From positions 2,599 to 66,598 of the forward strand of contig CAKOGP040000002.1 of NCBI GenBank assembly GCA_933822405.4: 64,000 nt of DNA, given 5' to 3'. The DNA is from Cylindrotheca closterium. Lineage: Eukaryota; Bacillariophyta; Bacillariophyceae; Bacillariales; Bacillariaceae. Shown here in pieces: positions 40,596 to 51,885 of the stretch. Below the pieces are notes generated by a model, which had not been told where the DNA came from, did not search any database, and was given only the letters and a program-made list of their open reading frames with translations. The number at the start of each line of letters is the position of its first letter. The first letter of the stretch is position 1. The position numbers and the translations under genes are program-made.

Positions 40596-43509
40596 TTACG
40601 ATCTGTAAGCGAGATCCATCGTGCATGCATATAAGAGAGCCTTCTGTACTAAAGCATGTAGTTCTGGATCTTCTGATTTCAAAACATCCATATGGGAGCG
40701 GGTGACCTTCGCAATCATAGTTCCTTCTTGCGTTGCTGCAGCTTGAAATACTCTCTGTCTCTCCATCAAATAATCCAAGTAACCGAAGATGCCACCAATG
40801 CGCCAGACCGCTACAACACCTTTTTTAAGTGCATCTTTTTGCTCTGCTATAAACTTGTCATCAAACAGGTCAATTGCACTATTCATATTTTTCTGCTCAA
40901 CGCGACCTGCGCCAGTAAGCACAAGCTTTGATCGCGGGTCTGGGGGAATTAGCGAAGTGGTTTGCCGTGCAACACACCCACTTAGTACAACATAGAATGC
41001 GTCCGGATATGTATTCTTGTAGAACACTTTTTCATTTGACTTTAACACAATTTTCTCATGGAAGCGTTTGTCTTCCAGACGACCTAGCACCTTCGCTTCT
41101 TCGTTTGAGGACCCAAGAATGTAAGCGAGCACAAATGAAATGGATTGCTCCTCAGAACCGACGAGCTTAGAGGAGGATAATGATCTTTTCGATTTGTTTG
41201 AGGACTGGACAATTGGTGTTTCGCAAAACTCAAGCGCCTCTTGGGCCGTTAAAAATAGAAGAATCTTTTCAAGTGACGATTTTGCACCTTTCCGAAGCTC
41301 AGGGTCGAGCAACCGTTCCTTAACCAATTGTTCGTCTTCGACATCGACAAGCGAAACATCGTGGCTCCGGAGCATCCACTCGGTCTTGTTAGAAGCACCA
41401 GCTGCACATACCATGATCCGTTTCTTGGCACACATTTTAGCCAGCTGCAAAAAGCAGCCACGCGCTGCTGATGCATCTAAATTGGTCATTCCTGCTAAAT
41501 CCAAAACAAGATAAGACGGTGGGCGGATATGAGGCTTCTTCCCGCTTTTCATATAAAACGATTGATTTTTTGTCAAGATGACGGATGATGAGTGGGGCGT
41601 CCCAGGCGACATTGACCCAGCAAAATCTCCATCACTCTGATCGAGCCCAATTTCATCTGTTATCAGATTCAGTAGATGCAGAGCAGAACCGAAAAACACC
41701 GGGCCGATCACCTCTAGTGTCACAATTCTTGGAGAGCCGCCACTATAAGCTCCGTCATTCAGGATTTTTAAATCTGAAGGGGACCACACTGCGTTCGATC
41801 GCTTCTCAACTCTGTTGACAACTGTATTATGTGCTGTTGAAAATATGTGCTCCACAATCGCAACCAGAACACCAACCACGACACCCTACCGGTATATTGG
41901 ATTAGGTACACTTCGAACAAGCGAGTAATCCTCTTTGACACGCATCACTTACAAAATTGATCCCCACAACCTGGATCGCACAAAATGTGAAACATACGAT
42001 TAAATATTCCGTGAGGAAGACCTGGTGGCGTACTTCCCAGAGCCACTCCAGCATTAGATCATAACCGATAAAAATCAGCGTAGAACCAAGGAAGAACAAG
42101 GGAGAGATTTCCAGCACATTCACCGGGGAAACAACAATGTAGAGAAAAGCAACCATGATCAAAACACCAATGGTTCTGTCGTGAACTCCAGTGCGATAAG
42201 TGAAGATAGTTTGCGAGAAAATATAACTGCCAGTAAAACCAAAAGTTACCCCTGACATGACTGTAGTCCGCATATAGAAGTACACATGATGAGATGATGC
42301 GAGGATATGACGTTTCTATTGCAGCCAGCACTCACGGTTGCAAATTCCAACGGTTGCCAATTCTTTGTTTGTGTCCAGAGCTTCTCCCCTATCGATACCG
42401 ATTGCAGCAACATCGAGACAGCTGGAAAATGAAACAACAAACACCATCCCTACCCAGGTCGGCAGAATTTCGGGAACCAAGTCCCACCGTACCATTCCGA
42501 AGTCAACCAATCGGAAGAGATCGCTAACCGGAACTGAAGGTGCGTGTGCTCCAACCCAACCAGCTGATCGTAGGTCATCCAAAGAAAAGCCCAGCAAAAA
42601 GGTTATCAAGTAAAACAAGGCAGGAATCACAATCATGACCATTGGTAACGCCCCACTACTTTTTGCAAGCCTAGATGTCATCGTTAATACCAAGCCAGCA
42701 AGCAAGCCTGGCACAGCCAACACAAAATTGCCTTTGTCGAATATATGCCCCCAATCCAAGAGATTCATCATTGGTGTGGAAATGCATAAGGCAACCCCCG
42801 CCTGCAGACAAAAGTATCCGATAAAAGCAAGGTAGCCTCCCTACGATTGTAGTAGGAAGGATTGTGAGATATCATGTTTGTCATTCTGATGAAATTGAAT
42901 AAATTCGACAACCGTAAATAACAGGAGACGTACCACAACTGGCATGGGGAGGTATGCTACCGCATCGGCGAGTCTGAATTTCCCCATCAGGATCAGTACA
43001 ACACCCAACGCAGCCGTACCTAAGCATAACAACACCAGAGTCGTTGACAAAATCTCTTCTTCACTGTGACCATCATCAACCATACGATCAGCGATTGTAT
43101 TCGCCATATGAGATAGAAAAATCAAGCCAGCATCCTGAACCATTCCAATGGCATACTCGAGATTCGAGAAAAGGGTGAATCCTAGCTGATGCATGAGCGA
43201 TGAAAATATGACCAACTTTGACAATGCATTCATGTGGCCATCGAAAATTGGGTTGTTGAAAATGACTGCTGCATATCCATACAGTGCGGGAGCACCAATG
43301 ATAACGTTCACGAGTGCATAAACAACACAGTAAGCATAGTGTTGAACGCCCTTGTGATTTGTCTTTCCCCGTGACAAATTTATTTTATTCAACAATCTTT
43401 TTTCTTCGGGTGACCCCTCTTCTTCAAATCTGACACTAGATGTAGCCCCGTAGCTCAATGATTCGGGATCGCCAGGTCGCAGCTTGTTGACTTCGTCATA
43501 GTTTGCCAT
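40596..43509 (-). CDS. SulP/SLC26-type anion transporter with STAS and cNMP-binding-like domains
   Basis: Four minus-strand exons, 42934-43509, 42336-42840, 41953-42260 and 40596-41885, encode 892 residues. A short cytosolic N-terminus is followed by about ten hydrophobic segments with G-F-T-G-S-Y-I-F-S-Q-T-I-F, a conserved SulP-type block produced across the exon 2-3 join (N-L-M-S-G-V). After the membrane core there is a STAS domain (L-V-L-D-L-A-G-M-T-N-L-D-A-S-A). The last 170 residues (F-Y-K-N-T-Y-P-D-A-F-Y-V-V-L-S-G and I-G-G-I-F-G-Y) look like a cyclic-nucleotide-binding fold. The protein would import sulfate or a related anion. Which membrane it occupies is not visible. ATG 43509 is the first in frame. 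Confidence 0.87.
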
Positions 43510-43695
43510 TGTTTCTCGATACAACGTTTCAAATTGACACCACCAAACTTCATTTCTGGATGAGACCAGTCGAAAGATTCGGCGTTCGCGCAGAATCCGT
43601 GCGGTACGTTTGAGGTTTCTAGTCGGGAGGCGGGCGAGGGAGGTTTGAAGTTGGAGTTCTGGATGATTGGTACTGTACAAGTTCAGAATGGCACT

Positions 43696-45981
43696 TTAAT
43701 TTGTTATCATTTGTTGCGGACTGCTGGATGCAGTAATTGGATCCGTCGCTTCATCAACCATGTCCACGTTTTTTGATTGTGGCTCATTGGTATTTCTCGC
43801 AGCATTTGACTCGATGGTACCATTCGTACCTTCACCTCCTGTAGCCCCCGATGCGGTGCTCTTTTCTATTCTTTTCAACGGATTGGCTACGGATCCCTTA
43901 TCTATCCTTTCCAGTGGATCTGGCACTCTTCCACCCTTTCCTACACCTAGTTCGGCACTTTTCTCCGTCCTTTTCAGTGGGTTTGTTGCCTCGCTGTCAT
44001 TCTCCATCGCTGTGGAATCTGTTATACCTGAGCCGGTGTCATTTTCTATTGTTGGGTTTGGATCTGGTTCACCCTCGCCACTTCTGGCGGTCAGTGACTC
44101 AGCGGAGTTTTCTACTCCTGCTACACCCTCTCCAACTTGGGCAACTGGCTGGTGTCCATTTTTTATTCGTGCCAGGGAATCTGTTGCATCATCACCTGAA
44201 GCCCGTTTTCGCGAATCATCAAAGGGAAGATCGGGGTCTATTTTTGACTCTTCAATTTTCCTTCGCTTCGTAGGTCGCGATTCGGCAATGCTCTTGTGTT
44301 TCAGAAATGAGTTGGGGCTTCTGTTGGCCAAGAATTCCAGGAGTAAATCAGATGCATCGTTATCACTACCACATATGGAATCCAAACTTGCCATCACGTC
44401 ATCGAGACTGTTCATCAGCTCCCCCTTTCTGCTGAGTCCTTTTTTTGGTATCTTGATGACGTGGCAAAATGAGCCATTTTCTGTTTCAATGTCGTTTGGC
44501 AATCCAATAGATTCATGAAAGGCCAGTAGTTCAGACAAGATTTTGCACCTGGTGGATGTATCTGTTGCCCCTCCCCCCATAGGCATATCAAACTCACACA
44601 AAGTCGGAAATCGTTGCTCAAATTCTTCTCTGTGAATTTCTTCGATTGATCGCGTTCTTGTTTCTTGCACCGCGATTTTAATGGTCTTCCCTGACTTCCT
44701 TCGAACACCGAGTGCCCGTGCTCTATGTTGAGAGGCCATCAGCAGGACCGCAAGGCTTGAAGCATCCTTTCCACGAATGTCGACCTCATCAATACTGACG
44801 ACACGATCATCTTTAAAAATCTTTCCAGCAAGTGGCGACATTGGTAACAGATCCACCACTTCGTGATTTTTGCCGAGCTTGAGTCCTAGTTTCCCTTTCG
44901 GAGCAACCACATTGACAAACACCTCTTGACCTACAGTCTTATAGGAAGTAATCATAGCAGATTCTTCTGAGACAGATTTGGCCTTTAATGAACTCTTCGG
45001 ATGTCTTGTAGTTAACGTCCTATGATGACTCCTTTTTTTGTTGCTACCATTTCCGGTTGCCGGTTGTTTTGGAGTGACAACTGTAAGGACACGATGTTGC
45101 TTATCTTTCATCAACGGCATTAGTTCCTCTATTGTTGTCACCTTGCGACAATTAGCACCAACGACTCTGTCACCTGGAAAAACTATTCCCTTTAGAGGGG
45201 AACTGTCAAGGAGATCAAGGCACTTAATCCAACCACGTGAATTATTCTTTAGTACAAGCCCAACTTGTGCTACAGGAGGGACCGGTACTTGTCGTGGTGA
45301 GTTGGGAGCCCTTTTGATACCTAGCACTCTAGTTTCGACGTTGTGTTCGGAAAGAAACTTCACAAACTCTTTTGTCGACATGCTTGACACATCAGTATCA
45401 TTGAGGCTGACGATGCGATCATCTTTAAAAACCATGTCCATTAATGCTGAGTTTGGCAGAACCCCCAATATTTTGTGCCGTTTGTCGAGACGAATCCCGA
45501 GTGACCCTTGTGGTATCTTCAATTTTTCGACCCCTGTTTCTTCGTCAAGGCGAATCATATCCGGATCAACCTGAGGTTCAAGATCTTTCTCAGGTTCGGT
45601 CGCAACTTCAGGCTCGGCGTCCCTTTCATCTTCTTGCTCAACTTCCCTCTCCACCATAAAGTACCGAGACTCGCCTTCTAACGTTTTGACCAAGGGAAGG
45701 AGCTCTTCTATTCTTGACACTTTTGTGCCCCCCATACTCAATATTACATCATCCACGCACAGTTTCCCTGCCAATGTTATGAAAACGGAACAGTTATCGC
45801 AAAATGAGATACCAATGAGCGACCCCAACATATCGAATCAACCTGGTTCAACTATCTTACCCTCCATCACCGACTCGTCCAGAATCTTGTAGAGTCTAAC
45901 TACATTCCCCATTTCAGGGCCATCTTTCAGTTTGATGCCCAACTTCCCTTTCGCGGGGACGGAGACCTTGAAAGTTGGCAT
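43696..45981 (-). CDS. Protein with four tandem PDZ-like domains and a disordered tail
   Basis: The model has minus-strand exons 45843-45981 and 43696-45767 with a 75-bp intron (unusual donor GTTGAT, acceptor TTGGCAG) and encodes 736 residues. The join restores E-P-G-K-L-C-V-D-D-V-I-L and completes the first PDZ-like domain. Four domains share the pattern G-x-L-G-[IL]-[KR]-L ... S-x-[LM]-x-x-x-[IV]-x-x-[DG]-D-x-[IV]. They lie at about residues 5-85, 125-200, 210-275 and 325-395. The C-terminal half is hydrophilic, with a basic R-P-T-K-R-R-K-I-E nuclear-signal-like stretch and repeated N-P-L-K-R-x-E-K motifs. It may be a scaffold. I know no named orthologue. An ATG at 45831 is an alternative start without the first domain half. 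Confidence 0.68.
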
Positions 45982-46488
45982 TGTGCTGATTTTTAAAATT
46001 TTGCCAAAGATATCAATATTCCGTCTAACCCAAGGCTTTGAAATAGCTTGGTACTGTTGATTTTCTTTCAAAGGCAATGGATTGGTCTGTTCAAGGTCTT
46101 TAGGTTAGCCATTTGTCCCAACACCCAAATGAAAGTGTACAAGTAATGTCTTGCGTACAACAAACGTACGGAGGAACGTACTAGATTAGACCATTACTTT
46201 AAAAGTCTGTGAGACCGGCTTTCTGCTTTAATATATGTTCAATGTGCTGTACCGGTACCAATACGCCAGGACCGGTAATATCTGACTCTTTTTGATCTGG
46301 ATAGAAAATAAGATTCTACAGTACAGTTTTGGAAATTAAAAGATGGTTCTTGGCAGGGTATTGCAGGTCGTCATATTACTTTCTTCGCCAGCCTCGTGCC
46401 AGATTTCATCCCCCTACTCTCGCAAGGAAGCAAGAAAACAAAGAAACAAAACTAGGAATGTGAAAATGAATATATTTCCCCTAAAGGC
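45982..46488. other. Intergenic region between PDZ and Sec63 genes
   Basis: No gene is supported. Short GGTACC/ACCGGT palindromes occur near 46240-46280. The last 50 bp before 46489 are AT rich, as expected for the Sec63 3' UTR. Confidence 0.4.
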
Positions 46489-48511
46489 TTATTTGTCAGT
46501 GTAGACTTCTTCGGCGTCGTCATCACTATCAGAATCATCATCTGTCTGTTGTCTTGCCTTCTTCAGTCTCTCCTTCTTCATCTCGGCATCCGACTTCTCC
46601 GCTATTGCTGGTCCGTCACTTTCGTCATCACTGTCGTCGGAATCAGAATCATCTTGTTCGATATTAGCATTCAAGATCTCTTCAAAGAGAGTTGGTTCGT
46701 CATCTAGCTCAGCATCATCAGGGTGGATCTTGTACTCTGGCAACACAGAATTGTCAAGAGTAGTGAGGGTGACCTTTTGCTCTTGGTCCAAACCGACGTA
46801 GGCATTGGACTTAATGTAAAGGTCGAATTCATATGTTCCAACACGAGGAGCCAAAAACTTGATTTCATGACTGAAGATTCTGTTGGGATTTCCGACCTTT
46901 TCAATGTGAACAATCTTTCCTTCTTTTGTGCCCATAATGATCCACCATGCCTCTTGCTTGGGGTATGGGAATCGTGGAGCATGGATAAGACCAGCCTTTT
47001 CACCCTTCTCCAAGTTGTTGCGAGTAATGATTACGCGGATTGTGCACAGATCTCCTTCGTACACCTTATCATCCTCGTCATCATCCACAAACACCTTGGA
47101 TTCGACAGAGATATCAGGTAGCATTTTCAAGTATTTCGAAACATCTTCCTTTTGTTCTGCTGTAAAATTGGCCATTCCCTTCTTCTGGTCATCTGGAACC
47201 TCACGGTATTCGAGAATTGAGGTTGCCTTTCCTTTTCCAATCGAACAGTGCTTCACTTCTTCTTCGGTGAAATGCGGTAGCTGCAGCAGCGAAGAGTCCT
47301 TGACCCACATGGCTTGGGTCATGAGCTGTCCGAATTCAATGCAGTTGGTGGCGGTTTGCAAGCTATCTTGATGTTGGCAGACACTAATCATGGCATCAAT
47401 CAAAGCAGTGGATCGTCGAAGCATATATTTGAGATCTTCATTGAGTTGGGTATCAGAAATCTTTTCCGAGGCACGAAGCAGGTGGGCATGCATAAGGACG
47501 TTGCCCTTGACGCAAACAGGGTGGTTGTACTTTGGTTTTTGCATTTGCGTTTTGACAGCGGCCATGAGTTCACCAATGGCTTGCTTGTCTGATGCGGACT
47601 TTGGAACATTGCGCTTTCGGAATTCAGCAGCTCCAGCCAAACACTCTGGAAGGGCTTTGATCAAAGTGTGCTCACTCAATACATGATGGTACCAAGAGTA
47701 TGTATCGTACATGACATCCTTTTCTCCAAATTTCGACGAATCTGAGTAATAAGTCCAGACACAGAAAGGAATGACTCCCACCATAATGATCAAGTAAACC
47801 ATCAAAACTAAGTTGCGGTTTCCAGTTTCCAACAAAAAATTGGGAAGACCAATACTGACTTCCAAGGATTGCTTTCCATCAGGGTTTCCGAACTTTTCCC
47901 AGTTCTCACGGGACTCTGCATCTGTAAGTGCTTCGTAGGCTTTGGAAACCATCATGAACTTGGCCTCGGCGGCGCGATCTCCAGGATTTTTATCTGGATG
48001 GTACTTTAGGGAAAGCGAACGGAATGCCTTCTTGATGGCTTTGGCATCACTAGCGGAATCAATCTGCAAGATGTGGAAAGGGTCAAACGAGTTGACTTCT
48101 CCATCAGTAGAAACACTAACAGCCAACCACATGAAAATAATTGTAAAAAAGATGGTAATCCAAAAGTTGATCATGAACGGCTTGGACCTTTTCAAAGTAG
48201 CAAGTCCCTTGGATTCTTTCTTCAACTCTTCAGCCTTTTGCTTTTCCGCCGAAGTTCTGGAAATGGCACCGATGGCTTCATCTTTTGCGAATAGAACCGA
48301 CTGGGCACGGGTCAGAATGTGAATCCAAGCTACAAAAGAGGGAAACAAAAAATGGGTTGAAATGCGCCTGTTAGAAGATTTGCAAAAAAGGGAGACTCTG
48401 TCGCATCTCTCTCTCTCTCTCTTTTGCTTGGTCCGACTTACAAGGCACCAAATAAATGGTGATAAAGCTTAATGCAACAAAATAAAACGCATTGTTATCG
48501 TACTGCAACAT
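46489..48511 (-). CDS. SEC63: Sec63 translocon subunit
   Basis: Minus-strand exons 48442-48511 and 46489-48329, with a 112-bp intron, encode 636 residues. Sec63 is an ER membrane J-protein that recruits BiP to the Sec61 channel. Exon 1 encodes the conserved N-terminus (M-L-Q-Y-D-N-N-A-F-Y-F) and first membrane segment. A second membrane segment precedes the J domain, whose H-P-D is in Y-H-P-D-K-N-P-G-D. A third segment follows near residues 205-225. The large cytosolic Brl-type domain (Sec63 domain) includes F-R-K-R-N-V-P, Y-P-K-Q-E-A-W-W and I-F-S-H-E-I-K-F. The C-terminus is an acidic Asp/Ser tail. The intron contains a CT-repeat tract. Splicing is needed to supply an ATG. Confidence 0.93.
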
Positions 48512-49415
48512 AGTGGTGTTGGGGGTGGTTGCCTATATGGTTGTATATTGTCGTCGCTACAGCAGTACGTGTCGACAAGTTTTGTTTTCGGTTGAATTCC
48601 ACAAGACCGTGGATGGATAACCAACCAACGCTTCGAACGTAGTTTTCGTACTTGATGTGCTTTCCACGTGGATCAATATGTTGAAACCTTGCCATCAGGT
48701 TTGGTATGATTGATTCGTAGGACTTGGAAAAATGCACGATTCAGATTGAGTCAGTCCCTTGTGAGGCGTGGGTGGGGAGTAGTATCGTTAGAGAAAGACC
48801 GGAAAATATTAGTACTGTAGCTCTTTTATGAAAAGAGAGAAAGCAACTTGTTTTGGCAGCCGCTCTATACGATTGCATAACAATGGCATCCGCCATCATG
48901 AAAATCTTTGCCAGAATATCAAAACAGACCAAAACATGATACAACACTTCGAAAATAGAAATCTACAGTAATACCGGTTAGAGTCAAGCTGGTATGAATA
49001 TTGTGATCAATAAATATGAAAGCTAAAATTTTGTAAAGGCGACATGAGTGTTACTGGGCAAAAAAAATCCAAAGGAATGCCACCAAGGTCTAAAGACTCT
49101 TGTGTGTGTGTGTGCGTTTGCGTGTGTGTTGTGGTATGTACTACTAGTACAGTGCAGCCATGATGATACCCTCTCGACGATCTGGTGCTCTTGCGTTTGC
49201 GTAAAACACAGTGTGTTTCTCGAATGCATGAATCCAGTTGGAGTATTCCAAAATAAATCTCTTCCCAAAGTGATTATGTTTTTTTGCAAATGGCAGTGGG
49301 GTGTACTATTGTCTAAAGTGTGTGCGGTGATGTGATGATGTGTGCGGTGATAATAAGAGACATACAAATGGCACCTGTTCGTCATGATATGTGACATGCG
49401 TCATAAACAGGGAAT
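48512..49415. other. Intergenic region with a TG microsatellite
   Basis: This 904-bp stretch contains no supported ORF. A GT-rich simple repeat, with GTGTGT runs interrupted by GCGTTTGCG, lies at about 49102-49132. The right part presumably contains the 3' UTR of the bZIP gene, and the left part the Sec63 promoter. Confidence 0.5.
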
Positions 49416-51080
49416 TCAAACACCAACAGCAGTTGGTGGACTCGTTGCCGTGATGGATTGTGGGACGGTAGTGTCCAGCTTTCGTCGCTTGCGAGACGAG
49501 TAGCTGCTACTATCACCATCCTCTTGATCGTCCGAGAAGCTGCCTCCTTCGGAAGCGCTAGTGGATGCAGATGCGGGTGATTTGGATGATCTCGAAGTGG
49601 TAAAAGTACCAGCAGCTTCCAAAAGGGTCTTGATTTGATCCAAAGTGACTCCATGATCACTCAATTTATCAGATTTGGACGTAGTCATGCAGGGCGAAGA
49701 CATGGTCTCGCCCATATGGAGAGGAGTCACGTTTGGAGTTTGCGAAGATAGTTCAGGGGTTCCAGCAGGAGATTGATTGAGTCCACTGATTCCTCCGAGA
49801 TGGTTGCACAAGAGCTCGTTTTCTTGCTCCAATTTGCTGCACATTTCTGCCATTTCTTCCATAAAGAGTCGCTTCCGATCTCGAGTTCGCTTGGCATGCA
49901 TGCGATTTCTCTCCCTTCGAATTTGGTCCAATTCGGTGGGAGTGCACTTGGATCTATCTTTGCCAAGCAAATCATAGTCAATGCCATCGTTCGGCAAATC
50001 GTCTTTGCCAGGGAGGGGTTCGGTGGAAGTTGGCTTGTGCTTCTTTGAGTTGTGTTGTCCTGGAAGAATCAATGCCGGGAGTTCTGGCAACTTGGAAGCG
50101 TCTGGGATGGCTTCAATGGGTCTTCGTAAGAGTTCTTCCACTCGAGGATCTTCCATCTGCTCCGAAGAAGCGTCCTTCGAGAAGAGTCCGACCAAAATGC
50201 TAGCAGTAGCCTTCTCGTTGATGGATTGTTTGAGTCGAATCTGCTCTTGTTTGAGTTCACCAGCTCGTTGTTGCAAACTTTGCATTTGTTCTTTCTTTCG
50301 CTGGCGAGTCTTTCGTGCATGAATTCGATTGCGCTCCCGGCTAAAGGTCGATGATTGGTATTGTCGTGGCATTTGGTGGTTGTGGTCGTTGTAGAATGGA
50401 AAGGGAAAGATATTGATGAGTATGGGTGGGTGGGTGTGACACAAGGAGAAAAAAGGTATCAATCAATGCTGTGAAGTATGACGAAGAATGGCTTCCGATT
50501 TCCGATTCGATTCTTTCTTCAACTTTGTACGAACGAATGGTACGAGAGAAGGCCCAATGCTGGGTAAGTAGAAATAGTACTTTGACGGACCAAAAGAACC
50601 ATGTGACGCGCAGTTCAACTCGACGTTGATTGGTCATCAGTGACTAGAATTTTCGCTCGAGCCAGCTGCCAGAGCCGAAGCAGTTGGCACAAAATTGGAA
50701 CAACGCAGGGAACAAAAAGCGCCAATGAAATTGACGAAAAGTGGTCACAACAGTCAAATTTGGCCCTTCTGGTTGGTGGAAGCGAAGAAATTGGAAACTT
50801 GCACACGATGGCAGCTGTCCACGGAATGTTAAAATGATGGATGTACGAAAACTCACCTTCGTTGTAGTCGTTCTCCAGGTGTATGCTTCTTGCCTGACAA
50901 TTGGGTAGTCATAAAGTTGTTGAATTCACATTGTTGAGAATCCAAATCAGTGTCGTCGTTCGATGACGAATGTGATGAGGAGGATGCTCCACCAAAGAAT
51001 GATGGTTCCATGTTTGTAGTTTCAGGCCGTGCCGCTGACTTTTCCGGCAAGGTAATCCCATGCTTGGACATATTGGCCAT
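49416..51080 (-). CDS. bZIP transcription factor with two basic regions
   Basis: The model has minus-strand exons 50857-51080 and 49416-50340 with a 516-bp intron (GTGAGT...TTTAG) and encodes 382 residues. Two separate bZIP basic regions are present: R-E-R-N-R-I-H-A-R-K-T-R-Q-R-K-K and, about 140 residues later, R-E-R-N-R-M-H-A-K-R-T-R-D-R-K-R. Both keep the N-x7-R signature. Splicing places T-P-G-E-R-L-Q-R-S before the first, which aligns residue for residue in spacing with T-P-T-E-L-D-Q-I-R before the second, supporting the intron. A simpler model starts at ATG 50372 and gives 318 residues. The C-terminus is Ser rich with R-K-R-R-K-L. DNA binding is expected; target and light or stress role are unknown. 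Confidence 0.78.
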
Positions 51081-51885
51081 GTTCTTGGTCTTTTGGTAAA
51101 TTGCAACGAAAACGGACAAACCACGGTGAGTCTTTTCGGCATCGTGTTGAAAACAAGGACCATTCGATACGTACCATTGTACTACAATTTGTACGTTGCA
51201 GAATGCAATCGAAGTTTGAGGGAGCACAAGCAAAATGACGCGCAAGTCCTTCTTCTCCTCCAGTTGGACTGGTTGTGATGTCAAAGTCCTTGGTTATGTA
51301 GCTGCTGGAGTGAGAACTTGGTTTGCTTGTTACTGTCAGTGTTTTTCTGATTTGGTATCTACGAAGCGCAAATGCACACAAATAAAATTGATGTGATGTT
51401 TTTCTCTCACGCGAAGGTCGTCGATCGTGGGTGCCTGAATTTTGGTTGGACAGTTGGCTGGCACCAAACACGTTAAATAGAAAACGAAGTCGTGTACCCA
51501 TTGGTTCAATTTACTTGGAAAAGGGAAGAAGAGAAGTGAAATTTTTCCCGAAAATGACGTACGAAACGTACGAACCGTTTTTACTATTAAGCCTGACAAT
51601 CAATCATGTTGGCGCCACCTTGATGCTTTCGAAACAGTACACCACACACCCTTTTATGAAGCTCTTACTATTGAAATACGGTATGAAAGGTATTACCGGT
51701 ATATTTGTAGTCTATACAAGCGATCTTTATATCTACAGTATCCTTGTCAGCTCATCATCGCCGACATGGCAGTAATTCATACAGTATCTTCTTCATCAAC
51801 AGTACCGCACTGGCTGTCCTCTTGTCCTCTCGCACCAGCTCTTCATCGCAAACAGCAGTTCATCTTTACAACAACTGGTCAGCAT
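51081..51885. other. Intergenic region between two bZIP genes
   Basis: This 805-bp stretch has no supported gene. Open frames exist but show no motif. It contains the promoter of the double-bZIP gene and the 3' flank of the bZIP-PAS gene. Confidence 0.4.

Noticed and set aside
43760..44518. 252-codon plus-strand ORF opposite the PDZ gene tail
   Set aside because: It is antisense to the disordered tail; the minus-strand frame has domain structure and continues through a supported splice.
48495..49397. Minus-strand small ORFs between Sec63 and the bZIP gene
   Set aside because: There is no motif, they overlap promoter and microsatellite sequence, and at least the first overlaps Sec63 exon 1 in another frame.
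50372..50462. N-terminal extension or start at 50372 for the double-bZIP gene
   Set aside because: The extension lacks ATG and is hydrophobic and His/Pro-rich; the spliced model gives matching T-P-x-E spacing before both basic regions. Kept as an alternative only.
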